NCBI RefSeq assembly: GCF_029873635.1
Contig: NC_080419.1
Coordinates: forward strand, 73,334,597-73,398,596
Reading direction: 5' to 3'
Length of the DNA: 64,000 nt
Origin: Malania oleifera
Taxonomy: Eukaryota; Streptophyta; Magnoliopsida; Santalales; Ximeniaceae
Made by a program: the position numbers and the translations under genes. Every line of letters begins with the position of its first letter. The stretch's first letter is position 1. The notes below the pieces were generated by a model, which saw only the letters and a list, made by a program, of their open reading frames with translations, was not told the origin of the DNA and ran no database searches. This document shows positions 32,761 through 42,776 of the stretch, one piece after another.

Positions 32761-33332
32761 AATCACAAATATGGTTTCAAAGATTTTAAGAGCATAATCA
32801 AATATCTCAAAAAATAGTTTATCAAGTATTAAGTATAAGAGATATTTGGATTTCTAGCTTGTCAACAAAATTTTTCTAAAAGCACAAGACAAGCTCTTGA
32901 ATCTTGTAACAAGAATGCAAGACTCGCAAGCCTTAGGGAGTTTTCCCAAAGAAACTTCTGAATAAAATTACAAGGGAAAACTCAAGCTTACTCTCAATAA
33001 AAATCAATATCAATCAAAGAATATCAAATAAGAGTGTAAGCTTATAGTATGGATGATCTCAAGATACTCTCACCAAAAAGATTTTGCAAGAGGAATGTGT
33101 AAGAGTAGGATTTTTAAGCTTGTATAGGAAAAATGGGTATTTGAAAATGTAGAAGATAAGCTAATGATGTTTGCTAATCTCTTACTAATTAGAACAAATG
33201 AAGGAGTATATATATAGACACTCCAATAATTATAACTGTTTGGGAGTCAATGGGTACTTTTGAAAATGTTAAATTAAGATTAATAAAAAATAACCTAGTT
33301 TACCCTCGGTAAAAATCTCGCCAACTTAAGAA

Positions 33333-33754
33333 GTTCGGTCGTCCATATTCAAGGTTCAGTTGACCATATTACTAAGTTCGGTTGACCGTGGTAATTTGAA
33401 CTAGGGATTCGGTCAACCATCTCGGGGCGATTTTGAACCCATTCGTGGGTTTGGTCAACTGAAGCTAAGGTTCGGTTGACCACTCATATGGTTCAGTTGA
33501 CCGATGCCAAAATGAACTACACATTTGGTCAACCAAATAGTTGGGGTCAGACATGTGTCACTTCGGTCGACCAGGGACAATACATTCATTTTAGAACAAT
33601 CGACCGCGCGAAGTCAAAATACTAACCTCCGAATGGTTCAGTCGACTGTGGCATTTATACTGCCACAGGTTCGGTTGACCGTGGCTAAGTCCTTTCAGCC
33701 AATAAGGGTTCGATCGACCCAGCTCAATATAAATAGGTGGGTTCAGTCAACCGG
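33333..33754 (-). repeat. U3 palindrome array, CGGTTGACCG / CGGTCGACCG type
   Basis: About fifteen spaced copies, such as GGTTCGGTTGACCG, CGGTCAACCA, CGGTCGACCA, CAGTCGACTG and CAGTCAACCG. Upstream, in element orientation, of the TATA box at 33206-33216. Confidence 0.88.
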
Positions 33755-34508
33755 GGCCTTTTCAAAGATTATTCTAGGTCCTGCTTTTTATTAGAATTCA
33801 CCCCTATTACTGATGGTATAACTTTTAAGTTATATGAGATTTTCCATGAAGCACTTCGGGACCTAAAGTCAATCTATGGTCATTGAGCTTATTAAACCTA
33901 TCATGCATGTGATGCATTAATTATTACAAACCATATTACAGACCCAAATGAATTAGACAACAAATACAAATGAAAATATTTGGTCTTTATTTCCTTTACT
34001 TCTCCAAACGTCACCATATGATGTGAGCATTGAGTTTTTTGTGGCCTTCTCTGAATCTTTGCCATTTCATGCTAAGAATAGTCCTACACACAAACTCAGG
34101 GCACACGTAAGATACAAAGATATTTGTTACTATCAAAATGGGATATGACCTATAAGGTCAATAATATATAACTATGAAAACTTCCTTGAATAGATAATTG
34201 TAATCATGAATTAAACCCACATGATCAGGTTGCGTGGCTCGTGGGTTGGACTTAACCAAGGTTGGCCTACCAGGTTAAGTCAAACTATAACTCATTTGTA
34301 GTACGATTGGCCTATTCAACCTGGTCTGGACTGCTAGGGAGCTACTCTACTCTTCACTAAGGCACAATCGACTGCCATCACCACACTCTATCTAAGATGT
34401 GTGGTTGCACTATCTATACTGTATTAGTTACGGTATCGTGCTTTGTGTTCTATTATATTGTATTAGGGTTCTGATACTGTATAAGACTATTTCTATACAT
34501 TACTGTTT

Positions 34509-34680
34509 TACCATGATTTTGTATAAACTGAAATACCATGATTCTGTAATAATTGTAATACCATGATTATATGATAACTGTATATCATGGTTCTATAATA
34601 ACTGCAATATCATGGTTCTGTAATAACTATAATATCATGGTTCTGTAATAACTGTAATATCATGGTTTTGTAAAAGTTAT
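34509..34680. repeat. Minisatellite in the Ty3 5' LTR, unit about 24-28 bp, seven units
   Basis: Units of the form TACCATGATTCTGTAATAAC and ATATCATGGTTCTGTAATAAC (shown shortened) follow one another from 34509 to 34680. The matching part of the 3' LTR (about 19440-19500) has only short ACATAAACGTAAATGT repeats. Confidence 0.85.
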
Positions 34681-35339
34681 ATAAAATTTTGTAACGAAAT
34701 TCTGTACCAATTCTAATATTTCTTATGCCACACAATTTGAGCAATGCTCATAATATTATATTCTGTATGAGAAAATTGTATTTTATTACTGTATGGGAAA
34801 ATTATATTTCCTACTGTATGAAAATAGCATATCATCTATAGGGTTTTTCATGCAATCCAAATTTCTGAATTTTCCCGAATATGCATATCATTTGAAAAAT
34901 CATAAATTTTCTTGCCCATAATTTCATATCCTGTAATACCCCAAAAACCATATACTGATATCTCATAATTTATACTATACTTTAACCAGTAAAATTTCTA
35001 AAATTAACTGGTATAACTTATTTCTCTTACCTGATTTCCTAAGGGAATACTCGTAGGGATCCCAAATCAGCACCTGCGATGGTCGCACATAACCCTGTAT
35101 TCCAAAAATCCTAACTTTATCAGTTCAACCCCAGAATGCCTAATATCCTAACATTCCCAAGTCCACACAAATCAAATAACTAATTAATTTTTAAAAATAA
35201 TTCCCTTACGCTAGTTTTGGAGTGGTGCTTGGAATTCTCAAAACCCAAATCTTCCCTAGTTAAATTGACAAGGGTTGCCACTAAGTCTTGGATACAGAGT
35301 CTGATCATCAATTTGGGGTATTTGGAGTATGAAAATAAG

Positions 35340-35345
<6 letters not shown>

Positions 35346-35412
<67 letters not shown>
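35346..35412. repeat. (GA)n microsatellite in the Ty3 5' LTR
   Basis: About 33 GA units without interruption, roughly twice the length of the partner tract in the 3' LTR. Confidence 0.95.
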
Positions 35413-35414
<2 letters not shown>

Positions 35415-35512
35415 TTTGCAGCCTAGAGAGAGAGGAGAGAGAGAGTTTAAAAATTTCTTCAAAAAAGAAAATGACTTGCAGCCTATATATAGTGTTCTGT
35501 CCCAGAGCAAAA

Positions 35513-35625
35513 CTGTCGACAATTTGTTTTTTAACTAAACCGTTATTAACTGTTTTACCTTTTACCCGACCGCAGTAACTCGAAACCGTCGACGATTTTC
35601 TGAGCTCCCACAAAATCGTCGATGG
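35513..35625 (-). repeat. U3 GTCGAC palindromes of the Ty3 5' LTR (few copies)
   Basis: ACTGTCGACAATTT, AACCGTCGACGATTT and AAATCGTCGATGGTTT, upstream in minus orientation of the TATA box at 35484-35491. Fewer copies and different flanks from the partner LTR. Confidence 0.7.
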
Positions 35626-35696
35626 TTTGGTCTTTACCAAACCAAATTCCTCTCTCCCATAATTATTTTATTAATATTATTTCCTAGCTCTCTACA

Positions 35697-37182
35697 TTTC
35701 TTCTAGCTATGCACTGCCTCTTGAAATGTAGTTGGATTATGGGAGCTAGTAAGAAAAGTATTAGATATTAACTATTCAAATCCATACCTTGGCGGTGGTC
35801 TGATAGTACGTCTGGATCTCTATATAGGAAGATTGTCAACTTGCTGGTTTCTCGAGTTAGAGCTCGCTGCAACCATAGGACCATGATCATTGTCGTTGCC
35901 CTATGCTTCCAACTCCACCTGCACAACATGTTTATCTCTGCCCCAGCTTTCGTGCTCATGTTTCTGTTCATCACAATCTTAAGTACGCTTCACCATAGCC
36001 TTCTCATTAAAGACTACATCTCTACTGATCACCACCTTAATTTCCACTAGATCCCACAACTTGCACCCCTTCACGCCATTTTGATATCCCAAAAAGATGT
36101 AACGTCGAGACTTTGGGTCAAGCTTATACCTCTTCTCACTAGACACGTGAACATAGCCTGGACACCCGAATACCTTCAATTCAGAGTAGTCTATTGCATT
36201 TCTCGTGCACACATCTTCTGTCACTTTACCCTCTAGTGAGGCCCTTAGTGATCGGTTTATTAGAAAACAAGTCATACTAGCTACCTCGGCCCAGAAGTTC
36301 TTCGCTAGCCCTACATTAAGCCTAAGACACCGAGCTCTTTCAGCTAGAGTTCTGTTTATCCTTTCAACCACACCGTTTTGCTTAGGTGTTCAACGAACAT
36401 TAAAGTATCCCTTAATGCCCTGCTACTCACAAAACTTCATAAATCGAGAATCAGCATACTCGGTCCCATTATTCGACCTTAAGCATTTGATTCTCCTCCC
36501 CCATCTAGTTTTCCATTTCAACTTTCCACAACTTGAACTTGGCTAATGTATCAGACTTGTGCTGCATGAAGAATACCTAGAATTTCAGTGAGTAATCGTC
36601 AACAAAACTCACATAATACACATGTCCACCCTTTGATGCAACTCTAATTGGACCCCAAACATCGAAATGCACATAATCAAGAATACCTTTTGTCTTGTGA
36701 ATAGCTGATTTGAACTTTCCCCTGTTTTGTTTTCCAAGAACACAAATCTTGCAAAAATCCAGCTGACATGATTTCATACCTTTCAAGAGTTTCTTCTTGT
36801 GCAGTTCCTCCATACCATGTACCCCCATATGCCCAAGAGGCATATGCCGCTAGACAATTTCATCATATTCAACATCTAAAGCTGCAGCTCCACCTACAAC
36901 AGTAGTTCCTTGCAATGTGTAGATATTCCCATCTAACTTTTGCCCTTTCATTACCGTCATATTTCCTTTCCATACTTTCATAACCCCACCTTCGGACTTG
37001 TAATTGAAACCATTACAATCCAAGGTGCCAAGTGATATCAAACTCTTCCTTAACTCTGGTATATGTCTTACATTGCTCAAGGTTCTCACAGCACCATCAA
37101 ACATTTTTATCTTAACATTTCCTATGCCAATGATCTTACAAGAAACATAATTACCCATAAGAACTGAACCTAAATTTACCAA
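35697..37182 (-). pseudogene. Copia pol fragment: protease/GAG-pre-integrase, integrase, RT start (broken)
   Basis: On the minus strand, 37182-36850 has NYVSCKIIGIGNVKIKMFDG and LSNVRHIPELRKSLISLGTLD; 36843-36577 has the integrase zinc region GHMGVHGMEELHKK...CKICVLGKQ and the catalytic strand DYVHFDVWGP and FVDDYS; 36371-35979 has ERINRTLAERARCLRLNVGL, NFWAEVASMTCFLINRS and KVFGCPGYVHV. The last recognisable residues, TTFQEAVHS near 35730-35705, are the conserved start of the copia RT region. Stops separate the blocks. Confidence 0.85.
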
Positions 37183-37197
37183 CCTGTAAGTACTGAA

Positions 37198-38121
37198 TCA
37201 CTCCTTGTTTGGAGTCATATGGTAAGAGCATGCAGAGTTAAGTATCCATGAGTCCGAGAGATTATCTAATCTCAATGAAACCAAAAGAACATCACCATCA
37301 CTGTAGACTGAATCTTTTTCTTGAACCACATTTGCTGATTTTGAAGTACCCTCATACTTTTCAACATTTCCTTTCTTCCAATCTGAACACTCCGGTTTAA
37401 GATGCACATTTTTACCACATTTATAACACCGAATATCCTTCTTCTTCTTGGATTGAATATGAAATTTCTGACTCGATCTATATTTGGATTTTACTTTGCC
37501 ACGCTCATTGTTACCTTTCACCACAAGTCCTTCTCCTTCATTACATATTTTCAACCTTTGATGAAAATTCAGTAAAGCACTTGTTACCTCTTCTAAATCA
37601 AGAGTGTATTTTCCCCATGTAAGAGTAGTAATTAGATTTTCATAAGTATGTGTCATTGGCAAAAATTTTAGTAACATCAAAGCCTTATCATCTTCATCAA
37701 ACTTAATATCAACCCTCATCAAATCAATTATGATTTAATTAAAGACATTGATATGTTGGTCCAAGTTTGATCCTTCAACCATCTTAAGCTAATAGAGACA
37801 TTGCTTAAGAAAAAGTTTATTAGAGAGTGATTTGGACATGTACCGGTTTTCTAACTTTTGCCATATAGCCACTGGAGAATCCTCCTCCATCACACGATAG
37901 AGCACTTCATTGGTCAAACACAAGCGTATTATAGATATGACCTTTGCTTGCAATTCTCCCCATGTTTCCTCATCTATTCCATCTGGTTGAACATCAAGTA
38001 GAGCCTTTGCCATCCCTTTTTGCACAAGTATATCTTTTACTCTCCTCTACCATAAACCAAAAGTCTCGGCTCCATCGAATTTGACAATGTCAATTCTTAC
38101 AGAAGATGATCCCGACGCCAT
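37198..38121 (-). pseudogene. Copia gag with zinc knuckle (broken)
   Basis: ATG at 38121 begins MASGSSSVRIDIVKFDG; a stop follows near GLW-stop-RRVKD, then 38025-37789 (AKALLDVQPDGIDEETWGEL, VAIWQKLENRYMSKSLSNKL) and, in a shifted frame, 37722-37198 with ADKALMLLKFLP-type core (DEDDKALMLLKFLPMTHTYE), zinc knuckle CYKCGKNVHLKPEC (His/Cys spacing kept except Gly-to-Val) and the protease-adjacent [16 protein letters not shown], where the catalytic DS is NS. Confidence 0.85.
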
Positions 38122-38130
38122 GACAACAGT

Positions 38131-38144
38131 CTCTCTAATACCAA
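38131..38144 (-). other. Primer-binding site of the truncated copia element
   Basis: TTGGTATTAGAGAG on the minus strand, one base different from the usual tRNA-Met type core. Confidence 0.7.
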
Positions 38145-38146
38145 TT

Positions 38147-38767
38147 TGTTGTGGAAATCAAGTATAAGATAGGATGCACAGTGGAATAAGAAAAACAATC
38201 TTGTAACAAATGATGATACACGAAGTCTCAATTCATGCACAACCAAACAAGATGAGAAACAATAACAATTTAACACAAGAATGGAAGCAAATGGCACAAA
38301 ATATTCACTATAAAGTGAAGAACACGATTCACTTGTCTTACAATGATCTTCTCTCTACAAAATACATTCAGAAGTACATAAATAACATTTCCTCGGAGGT
38401 TTCCCTCCAAATTCCCAACCACCCCAATGTTTCAATTCAAAATTCAAATTATTTCTTGTAACCTAGATGCACTTGTTGAAGAGAACAAGACACTCGTCGA
38501 CGATTATAAGAAGACAACTCGTTGACTAGTCGGTCCACTCGTTGACGATCCTTGAAATATGCTCTGGGTATCTCTGAAACTTTGAGTTTTCCTTGCTCTC
38601 GAGATCTACTCGTCGATGAGCACAAGGCACTCGTTGACGAGTTTTTGCTGAGCAGCACTATTAAACTCATATGCTTTTCTTCTTCCTTTGAACAAGTATA
38701 AGAGCCACACATAAAATTACAAGAATTACACTTCTGTTATGAATTCTTAATCAACTTTGATTCTTAC
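38147..38767 (-). repeat. 5' LTR of the truncated copia element
   Basis: Minus-strand end TTTCCACAACA (38147) is certain; the start at about 38767 (TGTAAGAATC) is a guess. Contains the palindrome array 38491-38642. Confidence 0.6.
38491..38642 (-). repeat. U3 palindrome array, ACTCGTCGACGAGT type, five copies
   Basis: ACTCGTCGACGATT, ACTCGTTGACTAGT, ACTCGTTGACGATC, ACTCGTCGATGAGC and ACTCGTTGACGAGT, consensus a 14-bp perfect palindrome. Variation is mostly C-to-T at CpG. Confidence 0.88.
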
Positions 38768-40200
38768 ATCTCATTTGACTCTTTGTTCTTTATATTTTCT
38801 ATCAACTTCTGAAGACTGATGCCTAGTAGTAAGCAAAATATCCTGCAAAGTAGAACAAACTTTATCTACTCTCTTAGAGAAAAGATTTATTTTTACCGGA
38901 AGGCTATAGATGAATCAAAACTGATGAAATTTGTGTAGCAAAAGCTTCAAATCACCAAACAATCAAACCCTAATTCTTGAGAGAATAAAAAATTGGCCCA
39001 AGAAAGCTTAAAAGAGGCAAGCATGTCCACCAAGAGAATCTTTTGAATAACCTTTCCCAAACTCTTAGAAGTTAGCTTTCGAAGTTCTTATTAATTAATA
39101 ATTACTAAATTTTTAATAGAGCTAGCACCCTTTTATTTAAATAAAATTAGTTCATATTGCATTTGGGAACATGAATTTCAAACATTGGATTTGGACTTAG
39201 ATAAATTTGAATAAATTTTAATATAATTTTATATTATATCTAATCAAAATCTAATAAAAATTTAAATCTGGAGTCTCTCTAAAGATAAATGTCAAATTTT
39301 AAAAGAATAAATAAAATTAAAATTACAAATTACATGTTGAACCAGCAACTAACATCAATCATGCCACGTAACTATTTTCTGTGTACTGAAATTTTTTATT
39401 ATTTTTCTTTTCTGTGTACTGAAGTTTTTTTATTATTTTTCTTAAAGATCAGGCCACTACTTTTGTTCCACTTTTTGAGAAACCCTTCCACCACTTATTG
39501 CACATTTGATCCACAATTATTCGTTCCTAATTTCTGCATTTTTTAATATTCTCAAATTTTAAAAATAATAAATAAAAGGAGTGTTGGGCCAAAGGAAAAC
39601 TTACCCAATTAAAGTTGCATTTCTTTTTTTAATAACTGCCCCTATTATTTTAATTAAATAATTTTTCTTTTGGTATTTTTGCGTGTTTAGCCTTTAAGTA
39701 AAGCAAGCTCACTAATGGCGTAAACCAACGTCTGAGATTTCCTCGCTGAATATTCAGGATCAACCTGTACGGTGACAGATTCGATTCAGGGCTTCATGCT
39801 TATCGGTGTGCCACGTGTGCCACCTGGGCTGGCTTCACGTGGCGAACTCGAGCAGCAAGAAATGGACGCTTGTCACTCTTCCAAACATGCATTTTCATTT
39901 TTAAATTCTCATGGAAAAGTGCAGTGTTTAAATAAAGCACTCAAATGACAAGATTGCCCCCGCGGTACTTGTGGAATCTCCATCTAACTAAGGCTGGCTA
40001 TCCACAGAAATAGCTAAATCAGTACGGAGGACCTTTTAGTCATCTGATGGTCTAGATTTGTTTTCCCAAACCTTTTTTCAGGATGGGAAACAAAGAAAAA
40101 AAAAAAGGGCAAAGAAAGACATTCCATTATATTATTAGTTTCTATTGTACAAAATTTCTTCCTAGATTGCCCTTTAAATACCTCATTCAGCCTCTCCCCA
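38768..40200. other. AT-rich intergenic DNA and DUF761 gene promoter
   Basis: No gene seen. A MITE-like AT-rich repeat lies at about 39157-39277 with relatives at 41160-41272 and 41593-41738. Base composition rises in GC at 39700-39860, where the two G-boxes lie. Confidence 0.5.
39812..39841. promoter_or_regulatory. Two G-box/ABRE-like sites upstream of the DUF761 gene
   Basis: CACGTG at 39812-39817 (in CCACGTGTGCC) and again at 39836-39841 (in TTCACGTGGCG), 24 bp apart and about 490 bp upstream of the ATG. Paired ACGTG cores are typical binding sites for bZIP/bHLH factors and of abscisic-acid-responsive promoters; the regulation is inferred. Confidence 0.55.
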
Positions 40201-40326
40201 CTTTCAGTAGAAACGATAACCACAAATTCTCTCTCTCTCACTCTCACTCTCTCTCTCTCTCTCTCTCTCTGCTCGCTAAACGGAACTCTTCAGCTCTCTC
40301 TCTCTCTCTCTCTCTCTCAAATTAAG
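40172..40326 (+). promoter_or_regulatory. TATA-like box and CT-rich 5' leader of the DUF761 gene
   Basis: CTTTAAATAC at 40172-40181 is a TATA-like site; the leader then holds two (CT)n tracts (about 40230-40270 and 40293-40318) directly before the ATG at 40327. CT/GA-rich leaders are common in plant genes and can bind GAGA-binding (BBR/BPC) proteins. Confidence 0.5.
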
Positions 40327-40905
40327 ATGGAAGGAATCCCACCAATGGTAGCAAAGAAGCTGTGGAACCTGGCACGCCTGGTGCGCTTCACGCTGAGGAA
40401 GGGCATCTCCAAGACCAAGCTGATGCTAGACCTGCACCTTCGGATCAAACGCAGCAAGGTAGCAGGGAAAGCTCTGACCGACCTGCTGTTACACCACCAC
40501 TCCTCCCTTCACCGTCGCTCCGATGACCCGCACGTGCCATTCACCTCTCCGTGGGATTACGAGTTCAGCTGCAGCAACAGCCCTGCCTACCTGCCCTACA
40601 ATCACTTCCACGTTACCAGGCGCCGCGGTGGTCTTACCTGCCCCCCGCCACCCGCCAACGCTGATGACTCGGCGGAGGCCGGCGACGCAGCGGAAGGATC
40701 GCCGCTGGAGCTACCGGGATTCGGGCGGAGCACGGCGGTGCGGCAGTTAAGAATAACGGACTCGCCGTTTCCCATGAAGGACGCTGAGGGTGACAGCCAC
40801 GTAGACAAAGCGGCCGAGGAGTTCATTGCGAGGTTCTACATGGATTTGAGGATGCAAAATATGATGGCTGGCAGCGAAACACCGTATTACTATCACTGTT
40901 TATAG
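40327..40905 (+). CDS. DUF761 domain protein (cotton fibre expressed / Avr9-Cf-9 rapidly elicited 146-like)
   Basis: Intronless ORF of 192 codons starting MEGIPPMVAKKLWNLARLVRF and ending YYYHCL. An N-terminal basic amphipathic region (residues 1-50) contains KLWNLARLVRFTLRKGISK and KRSKVAGKAL; a His/Ser-rich stretch follows, then a Pro/Ala/Glu linker (about 100-130), and the C-terminal DUF761 motif VDKAAEEFIARFYMDLRMQN (about residues 159-178). Plant DUF761 proteins of this size are often induced by elicitors, wounding or hormones; molecular function is unknown. GC-rich coding DNA contrasts with AT-rich flanks full of transposons, which supports selection on the ORF. Start chosen as the first ATG after the CT leader, with the family's usual N-terminus. 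No frame damage seen. Confidence 0.9.
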   Translation: MEGIPPMVAKKLWNLARLVRFTLRKGISKTKLMLDLHLRIKRSKVAGKALTDLLLHHHSSLHRRSDDPHVPFTSPWDYEFSCSNSPAYLPYNHFHVTRRRGGLTCPPPPANADDSAEAGDAAEGSPLELPGFGRSTAVRQLRITDSPFPMKDAEGDSHVDKAAEEFIARFYMDLRMQNMMAGSETPYYYHCL

Positions 40906-41159
40906 GCAGTTGGTGATGGTGAGTACACGTGCGCCCGGTTGTACTTGTGAAATTTCAGTCGGTTGCACAAGATTGGGACTTATCATCAGCCGTCCTCCTC
41001 CTTGTCCTCGGCAGGTTTCTGTGTAAATTTTAAATAGCAAGCCAAAAGAAAAAGAAGAATACGACCTGTATAAACAGCCAAAATTAGTGCACTCTTTGGA
41101 GTTTTATGTGTTAAATGAGGGATTTAAAATGGCTAAAGGCAGTTTTTACTTCTTAATCA

Positions 41160-41738
41160 CGTTGCGTTTAGGAGCATGAGTTTTGGATTTTGGATTTGGG
41201 TTTCGATTTTAGTAAAGCAAATTTTGATATATTACATCTTATCTAAATTCAAATTCAAGGTCGGAGCAATATCCTTTAGCATCTTTTCACAAAATATTTT
41301 TTTTCTCTTTCCAAATCGTACTTAAAAATATTTTTTTTTGATGACAGATAAATTAGTACATTTATAAATTTATAAATAATTATATAAGTAAATATTTTAT
41401 TATTTTTTTATGCACTTGATCTCTTGTCTATAACTACAAAAAAGGTATTAGTAAGTGAAATAAGTGCTTTCTAATAATATATGTTTCGCAATTAATTTTT
41501 TAAAAATGAATCAGATTGATAAAAGATAGATATTGATATTTTCTAGAAAATTTATAAAAGTTAGACATAAAAATATAATTTTTTAAATAAAATTACGTTG
41601 CATTTATGAGCATATATTTCAAACCTTAAATTTAGATTTGGATGGATTTAGACAAATTTCAATACAATGTTATATTACATCTTATTCAAATTCAATATTA
41701 CAAATTCAAATTCAAGGTGTCTCTAGACATGCTTAAGA
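41160..41738. repeat. MITE-like AT-rich interspersed repeat, two copies
   Basis: 41160-41272 and 41593-41738 both read from a GTTGC(G/A)TTTAGGAGCAT-like start through TTGGATTTGG-type segments to ATTACATCTTAT, CAAATTCAAATTCAAGG. A third copy is at about 39157-39277. The complementary AAATTTGAAT-type parts within each unit suggest a fold-back structure. Boundaries approximate. Confidence 0.5.
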
Positions 41739-42074
41739 GCATAATTTTCATAGTTTTAATTTAAATTTGTGAATTCGAAATTAACCAATTAATTTTATAG
41801 TGTCTTGTTTAAGTTCATGTCAATCTAAATTTAAGATTCAAATTCCATTTAGATGTATATGTAGACAAATTTTTATAGTTCAAGCATGCTAAGGGACTGT
41901 TTGGATCAAAGATTTTGTTTGGAAAAGGGAAAGAAAAGGAAAATAAGAAGAAAACTTATATTTTTCTTCTCTCTTGAATACTATCAAAAATATAAGTTTA
42001 TCTTAATGTGATTAAAAGTAAAAAAAAATTAAAAATTAGAGATATGTAAAATCAAAATTTTTGTTCATAGATTT

Positions 42075-42078
<4 letters not shown>

Positions 42079-42117
<39 letters not shown>
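42079..42117. repeat. (TA)n microsatellite
   Basis: About 19 TA units. Confidence 0.95.
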
Positions 42118-42121
<4 letters not shown>

Positions 42122-42385
42122 CTTCTTTTTCATAACCAAACATGAAAATATGAAGTCTTTGGTATATATATTTTTTTCTCAATATTTTTTGAGTTTCAAA
42201 CAGAGGTTAAGAGATGTACAATTCAAATATAACTAAAATTTTATCATTTAAGAATCAAATTATAGCAAAATAGTATTATAAATATTGCCCTTAAGGGTTG
42301 GTCACGTGAACAAGTTATTAGGTTTCTTAGCAATAAAAAAAAAAAATTGAATTTAGTTTTCACAAAGGTTAAGTCTTGATTTATA

Positions 42386-42776
42386 AAAGAGGGAACTAGG
42401 AAGGTCATTTGGGTCCAAGTAGGAATTAGTAAGGAAGTTTGGGGCATTTTGATTAAGATGGAAAATTATGAAGGCCAATTTGATCATTTTATTGAAGATG
42501 GGAAAATAGGAGGGGTATTTTGGTTAATGGCTAGGATGGGAAATTGAGGAGGGCATTTTGGTCATTAATTCTTGTGGAGAATGGGGAATTAATTAGAAGG
42601 GGATATTTTTGGCCATCTTGGTTAGAATGGGAATTCGAGAAGGGCATTTTGGTCATTCTAGTTATCATGGATTATTAGGAGGGGTATTCTAGTAATTTTG
42701 GTTTGGAAGAGAAATTGATAAGGGTAGTTTGGTCATTTTACTTGAGATGGGGAATTAGGAGGGTATTTTGGTCCCA
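42386..42776. repeat. Degenerate minisatellite, unit about 50-60 bp, seven to eight units
   Basis: Repeated phrase GGGAATTAGGAGGGCATTTTGGTCATT (given in two parts: GGGAATTAGGAGGG and CATTTTGGTCATT) recurs with substitutions at about 50-60 bp spacing, for example near 42535, 42635, 42740. No open frame is conserved. Confidence 0.8.

Larger units (their letters stand above)
31911..34163 (-). mobile_element. Sirevirus solo LTR (minus) with duplicated 3' end
   Basis: Minus-strand start TATTGACC (TG decayed to TA, 34163) and end CCAATGTCAACA (31911); 2253 bp. Contains the early block ATCCCATTTTGATAGTAAC, a large palindrome array (33333-33754), TATA box (33206-33216), the CGAGG block near 32290-32330 and the CAATTCACCCCCC end block. 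Flanked by ATATA on both sides (31906-31910 and 34164-34168), compatible with a 5-bp target duplication but in TA-rich DNA. About 105 bp of the 3' end is repeated in tandem. Confidence 0.82.
18588..35696 (-). mobile_element. Ty3/gypsy chromovirus-like element with nested insertions
   Basis: Read on the minus strand: 5' LTR 35696-31295 (interrupted), primer-binding site 31294-31277, gag start (30930-30768 and 24354-24259), RT from 23917, RNase H, integrase, C-terminal chromodomain-like region to 21073, purine tract and 3' LTR 20762-18588. Removing the solo LTR at 31911-34163 gives a 5' LTR of about 2.14 kb, matching the 2.175-kb 3' LTR. Nested inside are a Ty3 element (24355-30767) and a Sirevirus LTR fragment (23918-24258), and much of gag/protease is lost. 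No flanking target duplication is visible (TTTTG against TTTCT). Confidence 0.8.
31295..35696 (-). repeat. 5' LTR of the minus-strand Ty3 element, interrupted by a solo LTR
   Basis: Minus-strand start TGTAGAGAGC (35696), end GGCATTACA (31295). Without the solo LTR at 31911-34163 it is about 2.14 kb. It carries the long (GA)n tract (35346-35412), the GTCGAC palindromes (35513-35625), TATA box (35484-35491) and a 24-28 bp tandem repeat (34509-34680). Confidence 0.8.
35697..38767 (-). mobile_element. Truncated Ty1/copia element (minus): 5' LTR, gag, integrase
   Basis: Minus strand: LTR about 38767-38147, primer site 38144-38131, gag from 38121, zinc knuckle, integrase and the start of the RT region, cut at 35696 by the Ty3 LTR. 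The RT, RNase H and 3' LTR are missing and are not found beyond the Ty3 element at 18587, where a different, plus-strand copia element lies. Protein landmarks match the element at 60426-63959, so both belong to one family. Confidence 0.82.

Noticed and set aside
35256-35640. ORFs of repeated Leu-Ser or Arg-Glu
   Set aside because: Translation of the (GA)n/(CT)n microsatellite, not a protein.
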